From Sporocytophaga sp. (GTDB taxonomy: Bacteria > Bacteroidota > Bacteroidia > Cytophagales > Cytophagaceae): DNA of 64,000 bases. Below the pieces are notes generated by a model that was not told the DNA's origin, ran no database searches, and saw nothing but the letters and a program-made list of their open reading frames with translations. Location: the NCBI RefSeq assembly GCF_017745095.1, contig NZ_JAGHZZ010000060.1:52359-116358 (forward strand), in the 5' to 3' direction. Position numbers and translations under genes: made by a program. Below are positions 42,716 through 50,293 of this stretch, piece after piece. How positions within the stretch are numbered: position 1 is the first letter of the stretch; each line of letters starts with the position of its first letter.

Positions 42716-44965
42716 ATGATAGAAGAAAAAAATCTGAATCTTAATCAAGAGATTTTTCAGATTCTGATAAAAAGCAGCTCCGAAGGAATATTAGCTTTTG
42801 ATACAGGATTAAAATTTACCGTCTGGAATAAAACCATGGAGCAAAAGACGGGCAAAAAGGCCGAAGAATGTATAGGCAAATTTGTATTTGACGTATTTCC
42901 CCATCTTTTTCAGGAAGAAACAAGAACAAAATTCTTTGATACTCTTAAAGGTAATAGTCCGGTTTCCGAAAACAGCATATTTATCCCAAACGATTCTGGG
43001 CAGAAAATTTTTTTTGATGCTAAATATTTCCCTATCAAAAATGGTGAAGAAGTAGAAGGAGGTCTTGTAATCATTAATGACATTACAGAAAGTAATTCTG
43101 TAAAAAAACATCTGGATCTGCTAGAACAAACTATTAAAACTACTTTTGAAAGTACGCCATATGACTATTGGTTACTGGATGCTGAAGGGAAATTCCTATT
43201 ACAGAATAATCATTCAATCCAAAATTTCGGAGACTTGAAAGGGAAAAACTTTACGGTCCTTGACGACTCTCCTGAATTTATAGCAAAATGGAAAATTGAT
43301 TTTGAAAAATTAAAAAAAGGAGAGACTGTAACGAGGGAACAAAATTATTTCGCCAACCATGATGAAAAACATTTTTACTCTATCATTACGCCAGTAAAAC
43401 AAAATAAGGAGGTAATGGCCATTGTAGGTCTTAGCATTGACGTTACTGAAAGAATTAAAAATGAAAATATCAGATTAAGAAATGAACTGGAGTTAAAAAC
43501 CCTTCTGGAAAACTCTCCAGATATCATAGTAAGATTAGATCTTGATTTGAGAATTACTTTCATCAATAAAACTATTGGAAAGATAACTCCAACACCTCCT
43601 TCAGCTTTTGTGGGAAGAACTTATAAGGAACTTGGTATGGATCCAAAGGAGTATGCTGACTTCGAAAAACGAATCCTCTATGTAATTAAAGAAAAAACTC
43701 CTCTTGAGTTTGAAAACGATTACAAATCCAACCAAGGAATCATATCCTTTTCAATAAGACTCATACCTGAATTTTCCAGTAGCGGAGAAGTCAGTAGCGT
43801 GTTGATGATATCCAGGGAAACTACAGGTCTGGAAAAAGTTAGAAATCAACTCCTTGAAAATCAGAACAGGCTATCCGGAATTATGTCGAATATTCCAGGT
43901 GCAGTTTTTAAATGTAAAAACGACCCCAACTGGACTATGGAGTTTATTAGTGATGGCGTAAAACAACTCACAGGATACTCTGTAAGTGATCTCATCAACA
44001 ACAATGTCATTTCCTTTCAGAAACTCATACACCCGGCTGATAGAGTAAAGGTTTGGGAAGAAGTTCAAACAACTATAGAAGAGGTGGGCAATTACCTTGT
44101 GGAGTATAGAATTATAACAAAAGAAGGCAAAATCAAATGGGTCTGGGAACAGGGAAGATTGGTTAACAATGGAGGTTTATCAAGTTCATTAGAAGGTGTG
44201 ATTATCGATATTACAGAGCGTAAGGATTTTGAAGAAGCCTTGAAAAAAAGTGAATCCGAATTAAAGAAAACTAACGCTGAGCTTGAGGCTTATATTTACA
44301 AAGCCTCTCATGATCTACGAGGTCCTCTTGCTTCCATTATAGGCCTTGCGATGGTTGCAGAAATGGAGATCGAAGAAGGGCAGGCATTACAGTTTATTAA
44401 ACTTATCAAAAATCGTACGGAACGCCTTAACGATACTTTAACCAACCTACTTGATCTTGTCAAAGTCAAGCAAAAAGTTCTGGAACCTGAACGAATTATC
44501 TCTGAAGATCTGGTAAATGAAATCATTGATAATCTCAAAAGTAAATCCGGAATATCAAACATTGAATTTCATAAAAATCTTCCCTTTAAGGAATTTTACT
44601 ATGACCCGTTTATATTGACCAACATTCTTCATAACCTTATAGAGAACAGTATTGATTTCAAGCAACCACTTGATTCACCTAAGATATCCATAAGTATGAG
44701 CAATGAAGCAGATGGAATAAGAATTGATATTGAAGATAATGGAATAGGCATCCCGGAAGATATTATGGAAAAAATCTTCTATATGTTTTACAGAGGTCAC
44801 GACAAATCTACCGGATCTGGCCTTGGACTTTATATAGTAAAATCGTCTGTAGATAAAGTTGGAGGTACTATCGACGTTAAAAGTGAGCTCAATAAAGGAA
44901 GTAAATTTTCAATATTTCTCCCTTGTATTGAAAGTGGTCAAAGTGAGACTATCTATTCTGAATAA
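42716..44965 (+). CDS. Soluble four-PAS histidine kinase
   Basis: 749 residues without membrane helices. PAS domains lie at about 12-125, 135-247, 258-372 and 384-503 (the last with HPADRVKVWEEVQ and YRIITKEGKIKWVWEQGR of the PAS_3 type). A coiled linker leads to the phospho-acceptor His532 in YKASHDLRGPLASI, N box NILHNLIENSIDF, G1 DNGIGIP and G2 GSGLGLYIV. It should be a cytoplasmic sensor reacting to redox or small ligands through its PAS domains. It has no adjacent response regulator, and the single-domain regulator at 5879 is too far away to assume a pair. Confidence 0.9.
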   Translation: MIEEKNLNLNQEIFQILIKSSSEGILAFDTGLKFTVWNKTMEQKTGKKAEECIGKFVFDVFPHLFQEETRTKFFDTLKGNSPVSENSIFIPNDSGQKIFFDAKYFPIKNGEEVEGGLVIINDITESNSVKKHLDLLEQTIKTTFESTPYDYWLLDAEGKFLLQNNHSIQNFGDLKGKNFTVLDDSPEFIAKWKIDFEKLKKGETVTREQNYFANHDEKHFYSIITPVKQNKEVMAIVGLSIDVTERIKNENIRLRNELELKTLLENSPDIIVRLDLDLRITFINKTIGKITPTPPSAFVGRTYKELGMDPKEYADFEKRILYVIKEKTPLEFENDYKSNQGIISFSIRLIPEFSSSGEVSSVLMISRETTGLEKVRNQLLENQNRLSGIMSNIPGAVFKCKNDPNWTMEFISDGVKQLTGYSVSDLINNNVISFQKLIHPADRVKVWEEVQTTIEEVGNYLVEYRIITKEGKIKWVWEQGRLVNNGGLSSSLEGVIIDITERKDFEEALKKSESELKKTNAELEAYIYKASHDLRGPLASIIGLAMVAEMEIEEGQALQFIKLIKNRTERLNDTLTNLLDLVKVKQKVLEPERIISEDLVNEIIDNLKSKSGISNIEFHKNLPFKEFYYDPFILTNILHNLIENSIDFKQPLDSPKISISMSNEADGIRIDIEDNGIGIPEDIMEKIFYMFYRGHDKSTGSGLGLYIVKSSVDKVGGTIDVKSELNKGSKFSIFLPCIESGQSETIYSE

Positions 44966-44976
44966 CCTCACTTTGA
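44938..44976. terminator. Hairpin spanning the stop codon of the PAS kinase gene
   Basis: A perfect 10-bp stem TCAAAGTGAG/CTCACTTTGA (44938-44947 with 44967-44976) lies across the end of the kinase gene, between convergent genes. The T run after it is weak, so termination is probable but not certain. Confidence 0.5.
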
Positions 44977-44982
44977 TAAGTT

Positions 44983-45477
44983 TTAGGATTCTGCTTTTGA
45001 ATGATAACTGATTTGAAGTTCTTTGAATACAAATGCAGATACACCACCAAATACCATGTGGGCAAAAGCATTTACAACATTTCTTCCTTCTGCAAACCAG
45101 GGAAATAGCATAGCAAATCCGTAGAAATGAATAAAATAAAGTACTAGCCCGAAAACCACTCCTATGAGCGTGCCAGTAGCCAGGGACTGGAGTCGGATGA
45201 GAAAGACCAAAATAAGTGAATATAGTATAGAGAAACCAAAGTGAATAATTCCAGCCAACAATACTATTCCTAAATTAAAATCCTGATGACTTAAAATTCC
45301 TTTTCCAAGTATCATTGCAGATATCATTCTTGGCGGCACCCATGGACTAGTCTTCAGATACAATGCCATTAACAGCATTTGAATTACAAGGAAAAACAAA
45401 CCTGCAATCAAACCTGCGTAAACCCCTTCTTTCAAATCTTCCCTGTTCATAACGAATAATTCTTTCATTAAAAACAA
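44983..45477 (-). CDS. Four-helix membrane protein, unknown function
   Basis: A 164-residue protein with four hydrophobic helices (about 19-40, 65-90, 95-120, 130-155). It has a conserved-looking short motif, SPWVPPRMISAMILG, before the second helix, and FAHMVFGGVSAFVF at the end. The WxPPRMxAAMxLG pattern recurs in uncharacterised small membrane proteins, but I cannot name a family. It follows the S41 protease gene by 20 bases in the same orientation and may share its transcript. In-frame ATGs at residues 4 and 10 are also possible starts. Confidence 0.6.
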   Translation of the reverse strand: MFLMKELFVMNREDLKEGVYAGLIAGLFFLVIQMLLMALYLKTSPWVPPRMISAMILGKGILSHQDFNLGIVLLAGIIHFGFSILYSLILVFLIRLQSLATGTLIGVVFGLVLYFIHFYGFAMLFPWFAEGRNVVNAFAHMVFGGVSAFVFKELQISYHSKAES

Positions 45478-45497
45478 AGGTTAATGCTTATTAGTGC

Positions 45498-46562
45498 TTA
45501 CTGTTTTATTTTATTAATAGCTGCATCTACCAATGGATCTTTTCCTGCAAGAAAATCTAGATTGGTCAGTTCTTTATAAATTTCAGGAGCCAATCCAGTT
45601 TTTTCAAAAACATTATTTTGCTTGTCTGTAGTGATGCTGGAAACTACAGTATACTGAATTCCATTAGGTAAAGTCCGTTGGATAATAGGACTAAACGCCC
45701 CACCGGTAGTATCACCTATAGTTGTTACATTGGGTAGATCCCTGGTTGCCATAACAAAATGCTCTGTTGCACTGAAATCATAGCGATTAGTCAGAATGGC
45801 TACCGGCTTTGTTCCTAAGGAACCAAGCGCATCTCCCTGAGTATAGAGTCCGTAGCTTTCTGAAAAATTATTATCAAGAGGACCGGTTTTATTTTTAATA
45901 TACCCATATAACTGGTTAGTACCGGTAAAATAAGATGCAAGCTTTTGAGCAGAAGAAAGGATACCTCCCCCGTTGCTACGCATGTCCATAATCACCCCTA
46001 TCAATTGGGGATTTCTATTTACTATATTTCGCAGTGTATCTCTGATCGGTAGGTTGGTAAGAAATGTTCCAACATTAAAGTATAGAATATTACTGTTTAT
46101 AAAACCATATCTTATGATAGTATCAGTTTTGGTTTTGTCTGAATAATCAGGAGCTGTTACAAAATTTACCTTATTATTAAGGTATTTGGTTCTGACCAGG
46201 CTAAAACTAAAATTAGAGTAATACTGATAATGTCTCTCATTTGCCCATGTTTCTCCATTAGGCTTCTTTAATGAGATGTGTCCATCAAGTAAAGGACGCA
46301 ACATGTTTTTAAAAATTTCAAAAAGTTCATCGTCTGAAGTAGAGGCATTCACTAGAGATCTATTAGCATTATATGTAGTCTGCCAATCTACATGATCGTA
46401 ACTGAAAAAGGGATAAGTGTTATTGATATCGTTCCAGAAAATTTCAAAGTTTTTTTCTGGAGAGGAACTATTATTTGGTTCTATCAAAGCCTTATCACAA
46501 GCCGAAAACAATATAACCAACAACAGGAATGTATAAATATATTTTATTCGAATGAGTTTCAC
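45498..46562 (-). CDS. S41 family (tail-specific) peptidase lipoprotein
   Basis: A 354-residue protein. The lipobox is LFSAC (Cys22). The C-terminal peptidase domain has MDMRSNGGGILSSAQKLASYF, then TNRYDFSATEHFVMATRDL with the nucleophile Ser in FSATE, and IGDTTGGAFSP. An N-terminal helical domain follows the lipidated Cys (FEIFWNDINNTYPFFSYDHVDW), as in S41 members without a clear PDZ. It probably cleaves envelope proteins near their C-termini. The gene is followed by a membrane-protein gene and preceded by a beta-barrel-like gene, all on one strand. Confidence 0.85.
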   Translation of the reverse strand: MKLIRIKYIYTFLLLVILFSACDKALIEPNNSSSPEKNFEIFWNDINNTYPFFSYDHVDWQTTYNANRSLVNASTSDDELFEIFKNMLRPLLDGHISLKKPNGETWANERHYQYYSNFSFSLVRTKYLNNKVNFVTAPDYSDKTKTDTIIRYGFINSNILYFNVGTFLTNLPIRDTLRNIVNRNPQLIGVIMDMRSNGGGILSSAQKLASYFTGTNQLYGYIKNKTGPLDNNFSESYGLYTQGDALGSLGTKPVAILTNRYDFSATEHFVMATRDLPNVTTIGDTTGGAFSPIIQRTLPNGIQYTVVSSITTDKQNNVFEKTGLAPEIYKELTNLDFLAGKDPLVDAAINKIKQ

Positions 46563-46594
46563 AGAATAAGTTTTTCTTTTATAAACTTGAAGAG

Positions 46595-47401
46595 TTAAAA
46601 CATTATAGCAAGTCCTAAGGTCAGATTTTGAATGACCATCTGCTCCTTCCTTGGTTTCTTGTATTGATAATAATAAAAGATATAATTAATGTCGATTCCT
46701 ATATTTTGGGTAAAACTGTAGCTATAAGTAAGCCTGCTTTCCACACCAAAATATTTTTTGAAAAAAGATGCTCCGGAAACTTTGGTACCAGTACCTTCTT
46801 CAGGAGTTAATTTTCTTGAACCTATATTGAATACAGAAGCCGAAAGGGCATATTGAAATTCATGTTGACCGGAAATATAAACCGGCATAATCTGGGGACC
46901 AACAGAAAAGAAACGCTCATTCAAGTTATTTTCATAATCCAGAACTAGAAATTTTTTATTGATTATATCATATTGTCCAAAACCTCCAAGTCCTAGACTA
47001 AAGCGGTCATCAAAATGTATTCTGGCCAGATAATATGCCCTGGTTTGGAACATTAAAAAATTAACCTGACTTTGAGTAAAGCCATTTACTTTATCGGGAA
47101 TAAAAGTCCCAAGGTCACCCGAGTAAGAGAAACCATTATTCTCATCTGTTTTAAGTTTACTTTTTAAGAAGTATAACCTCACTCCCAGGAAAGACTTATA
47201 TCCCTTATAGGAATATTCACTTGTGACGGGAATACTTTTCTTTTTATAAATATAAGTTGAAATTACCCTGTCTTTCAATGTGCTTCCCGCTAAACCAGCA
47301 CTTACAGATATTTTATTGAAGCTTTCCTGACCTTTTGAAGATAATACAAAAGCCATGAATAAGAGGAGAAAAGCAACAGGACGACCTTTTTTCAGATTCA
47401 T
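46595..47401 (-). CDS. Outer-membrane beta-barrel-like protein, unknown
   Basis: 268 residues from the ATG at 47401, which opens a signal peptide (MNLKKGRPVAFLLLFMAFVLSSKG-Q); two ATGs upstream are open but only add polar residues. After the signal, amphipathic strands alternate (KISVSAGLAGSTL, FSYSGDLGTFI, SLGLGGFGQYDI, LTYSYSFTQNIGIDINYIFYYY) and the chain ends in a Phe (LGLAIMF), as is typical of outer-membrane barrels. No closer family is recognised. It lies 32 bases ahead of the S41 peptidase gene. Confidence 0.55.
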   Translation of the reverse strand: MNLKKGRPVAFLLLFMAFVLSSKGQESFNKISVSAGLAGSTLKDRVISTYIYKKKSIPVTSEYSYKGYKSFLGVRLYFLKSKLKTDENNGFSYSGDLGTFIPDKVNGFTQSQVNFLMFQTRAYYLARIHFDDRFSLGLGGFGQYDIINKKFLVLDYENNLNERFFSVGPQIMPVYISGQHEFQYALSASVFNIGSRKLTPEEGTGTKVSGASFFKKYFGVESRLTYSYSFTQNIGIDINYIFYYYQYKKPRKEQMVIQNLTLGLAIMF

Positions 47402-47470
47402 TTGATTATAAGAAAAAGCCATAAACATTGTTTGGCGAGGCAATATTCGGTCTTTAAAATGGATTTTTGA

Positions 47471-47932
47471 TCAGGAATCTCCGAAAATTTCTTTGAGAAC
47501 CTTAGTTCTGAAATCGAAAATTTCATTCACCTTCTTCCTGACAATAAGAGCATGAATAAGGGATCCTATTGGACCAAGCGGAAGTGCATAATGCACTAGA
47601 TCTTCCATTTCAACTCCTTCCTTTACTTCTTTAAACTTATGCAAATGGTGCCAGAAAGCATAAGGACCGAAACGTTGCTCATCTACAAATAATTGCAGAT
47701 TCTCTACATGAGTTATTTCAGTGACCCAATTCAGAGGAATCCCTGATATCGGATTTACTTTATAACGAATTATCATCCCGGGATGTATCGGGCCTTCGTT
47801 TTTTGATAAGACTTTAAAATTTAAAGAGGAAGGAGTAATTTTTGAAAGATTATGAGGAGAAGTAAAGAAATTCCAGGCTTTCTCCATCGATACCGGTAAT
47901 ATCTGAACTCTATTTAATGTATATATTTTCAT
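47471..47932 (-). CDS. SRPBCC family protein
   Basis: A 153-residue helix-grip (START-like) protein: LPVSMEKAWNFFTSPHNLSKITPSSLNFKV at the start, GMIIRYKVNPISGIPLNWVTEITHVE, FVDEQRFGPYAFWHHLHKFKE and a final helix VNEIFDFRTKVLKEIFG. This is the cyclase/dehydrase-like group of SRPBCC proteins, which bind hydrophobic ligands; the actual ligand is unknown. Bacteroidota members often neighbour DNA photolyase or carotenoid genes, but none is seen here. Possible -7 element TAATTTTG lies at 47961-47968 on the minus strand. Confidence 0.85.
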   Translation of the reverse strand: MKIYTLNRVQILPVSMEKAWNFFTSPHNLSKITPSSLNFKVLSKNEGPIHPGMIIRYKVNPISGIPLNWVTEITHVENLQLFVDEQRFGPYAFWHHLHKFKEVKEGVEMEDLVHYALPLGPIGSLIHALIVRKKVNEIFDFRTKVLKEIFGDS

Positions 47933-48200
47933 TTAGCAATTTCAATATATTTATCTGCTTCAAAATTAAATGTAAACCTTAATTTGCTGGGTATACTTTT
48001 CAGAATTCAACTTTTTTCAAAACAAATTTCGAATTCCTCACACCCTAAAAACAACTGAAAAACAACACATTAAAAACAAAATATTCCTTTTGATAAAAAA
48101 AAATCATTTGATGATTTGGATTTCACCTCGCCGTAACCTAATTTAGTCTATAGATTTAATAGAGTATAAAAATAAGTAATCACTTAATCCTGATATAGCC

Positions 48201-49412
48201 ATGAAAAATCCATTTAAAAACCCATACATCCTATCTGAAAACAACTCTGATTTGTTTGAAGAATATTTAAATCCTTCAGAAAAAGCTGAAGACTATGGCC
48301 AGGATTATGCTACCACTAATCCTAAAGTTACATTCTTCGAACAGCGTATTGCTGCATTAGAAGGAGGAACAAATGCTTTGGTGGTAAAATCACTTCATGC
48401 TGCTAAATTTCTTTTATTTAAAACATTACTAATTGCCGGACAGAATATAGTAACTGTTAATCCATCCACATTTCAGGGAAAAGAAAAATCGAAGCTTCAG
48501 ATTCTGGGCATTACAGTTAAATCACTATCAACATATAGTCTTCCTGAATTTAAAAGTTTAATAGACGATAAAACGGGAATAATATATCTAGAAACAATAG
48601 GTGAAAATGATCTAAGCATTCCTGACTTTGCCAGAATAATTGCTGTGGCGAAAGAAAAGAACATACCAGTAATAGTGGACAATAGCCATGGTGTTGCCGG
48701 ATATTTTATAAAACCTCTAAGCAAAGGTGCTGCAATAGTTATTGAAAGCACAAGCGAATATTTTGAAAATGCCCCCAATACCCCTCAGGCCGTTATTATT
48801 GAAGGGAATACAGATTGGTCTAAATTCAATGTAAAAACTTCACCTGAGGAAATCACTTATTTTACCTTGGAAAATGGAGTTATCAGACCGGAAAATATAA
48901 GTGCTTCTTCCAAACTAACCTTAATAGATCTTCTAAGAAAATCTGTATCCAATCATAATAAATATGAAATTCCCAATGATCCATTAAGTCTGATACATAA
49001 ACTGGAAACTATTTATGCAAAAGCTTCCAAAAGGTCTGAGAATGCTTTACAGATTGCAAAATACCTAAGCACCAATGAACATATAGCAAAAGTTGTTTAT
49101 GCTGGATTACCTACTTCTGAGAGTTATTTACCAGCATTTATCAATATGAGAAATGGATTTGGAAATAGAATCGGATTCTATCTTAAAGACAGAACTCAAA
49201 CAGGAGCATTTATAAAATCAATTAACGAGAAAAATCCAGGAATAGAACTAAAAATAGTATTGAATGGAAGCGCTCCACTTATAATATTCACTGCACCAGA
49301 GGATGCTATAAGTATCGTTGTTGCACTTGAATTTGCTTTAAACAACCTAAAAAAAAATTTAGCAGAAGCACACTATCTTCAATTGTCCGGCAATTTGAAT
49401 GAAATTATCTAA
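48201..49412 (+). CDS. O-acetylhomoserine sulfhydrylase-like protein lacking the PLP lysine (pseudoenzyme)
   Basis: A 403-residue protein with the fold and order of Cys/Met-metabolism PLP enzymes: KVTFFEQRIAALEGGTNALVVKSLHAA (46-68 and on), VIVDNSHGVAGYFIKPLSKGAAIVIEST and a C-terminal domain with IGFYLKDRTQTGAFIKSI. The position of the Schiff-base lysine, normally HSxTKxxGGHG, reads ESTSEYFENAP, with Glu186 in place of Lys. The Y-S-R phosphate motif is also altered (YATTNPKV). Asp160 that binds the pyridine nitrogen is kept. It should not catalyse the usual PLP chemistry. An inverted repeat AAATCATTTGATGATTT lies at 48101-48117 upstream. Confidence 0.8.
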   Translation: MKNPFKNPYILSENNSDLFEEYLNPSEKAEDYGQDYATTNPKVTFFEQRIAALEGGTNALVVKSLHAAKFLLFKTLLIAGQNIVTVNPSTFQGKEKSKLQILGITVKSLSTYSLPEFKSLIDDKTGIIYLETIGENDLSIPDFARIIAVAKEKNIPVIVDNSHGVAGYFIKPLSKGAAIVIESTSEYFENAPNTPQAVIIEGNTDWSKFNVKTSPEEITYFTLENGVIRPENISASSKLTLIDLLRKSVSNHNKYEIPNDPLSLIHKLETIYAKASKRSENALQIAKYLSTNEHIAKVVYAGLPTSESYLPAFINMRNGFGNRIGFYLKDRTQTGAFIKSINEKNPGIELKIVLNGSAPLIIFTAPEDAISIVVALEFALNNLKKNLAEAHYLQLSGNLNEII

Positions 49413-49623
49413 AATAAATCAAATACTCCTTCCAACCAGAAGTGGAAGAATAATTCCCCCAAAAAGCAATCATGAAAGGGAGATTGACCATCGGCATGAA
49501 AATAGTATATTCTTACTGGTGAATTAAAAACCTTCTATTTTAAGACATGCACTACTTAACATCAGATGGCATCAATTACAGGTACTTCAAGAGAAGAAAT
49601 TCATGATTTTTTTAGACTTTCAG

Positions 49624-49655
49624 TAAAAAAGAGGTTCTAACAAACTTCTTTTTTA
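49624..49655. terminator. Terminator hairpin in a gene-poor gap
   Basis: A 13-bp stem with one G-T pair (49624-49636 with 49643-49655). Long A/T tracts on either side allow function on both strands. It lies 57 bases past the stop of the candidate small ORF on the minus strand. Confidence 0.65.
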
Positions 49656-49711
49656 CTTTCAATACTTTTCCGAGAAAATTCTCCGTATAAAACACTTTCC
49701 TAAACAGAATC

Positions 49712-49858
49712 TTAGTCGGCAATATCAAATTTACTGACCTTATCAATATATACTTTCTCAACCTCCCGGGTTTGCAATAATAAAGAAGTTGACAGGTTGT
49801 AAGGATCTTTTAAGCTAAGTAGAACAGGAAATTTGCTTCTTGGATTTCGTCTGTGCAT
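49712..49858 (-). CDS. Candidate small protein (48 residues)
   Basis: An ATG at 49858 opens 48 codons: MHRRNPRSKFPVLLSLKDPYN, then LSTSLLLQTREVEKVYIDKV and SKFDIAD. The composition is protein-like (basic start, Leu-rich middle, acidic end) and unlike the surrounding AT-rich filler, and a terminator follows 57 bases later in the same orientation. No Shine-Dalgarno is evident, which is usual in this phylum. I know no matching family. A small RNA or chance frame remains possible. Confidence 0.35.
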   Translation of the reverse strand: MHRRNPRSKFPVLLSLKDPYNLSTSLLLQTREVEKVYIDKVSKFDIAD

Positions 49859-50168
49859 TGATAAAATTGCCAGAGCTTAATTAATTTGCCTTTCCGATAT
49901 TATTACAGCAATATATAGATGAAATACTTAAAAGATTAAGCATCTAAAATTAAATCTCATACCTAGTATTGCCTTATTTTTCCTCACCTCTTTTTAGACA
50001 GAGGGCTCGATCATAGTTTTTTTGATTTCCCAAGAAAAAACAGTTTTCAACTTAATTAAAATTACATCCTCCACCCTCAAATTACACAGTTTTATAATTA
50101 CCATGCTTTTAATAGATGAATGGCACACTATAATTCGATTAACGAAATTAAAACATCGATTTTACTTG

Positions 50169-50176
50169 TATTTTTG
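50169..50176 (+). promoter_or_regulatory. Possible -7 element of the 50294 gene
   Basis: TATTTTTG matches TAnnTTTG and lies 118 bases before the start. No convincing TTTG was found 19-21 bases further upstream, so this is only half a promoter. Confidence 0.25.
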
Positions 50177-50293
50177 TCGTCAAAGAACTAAAATTGTCAT
50201 GGTTAAATTACCGAATATGTTGCAACAGGTAAATATCCTTTTTTCTAATCAGGAGAAAATCTCGTGATAATTTTAAACCAAAAACCTATCAAC

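Larger units (their letters stand above)
49413..50293. other. 881-base gap with a candidate small gene
   Basis: No large coding frame is convincing. It contains a hairpin (49624-49655), a 48-codon minus-strand frame (49712-49858), and a -7-like TATTTTTG at 50169-50176 before the next gene. An 81-codon plus-strand frame near 50022-50267 has poor composition and no recognisable motif. The rest is AT-rich without structure I can name. Confidence 0.5.

Noticed and set aside
47933..48200. SAM riboswitch upstream of the sulfhydrylase-like gene
   Set aside because: I could not find the conserved core or pairing stems; only a small inverted repeat at 48101-48117 is present.
50022..50267. Plus-strand frame of 81 codons before the T9SS cargo gene
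   Set aside because: Composition is irregular, it has no motif or conserved look, and it overlaps the likely promoter of the next gene (TATTTTTG at 50169).
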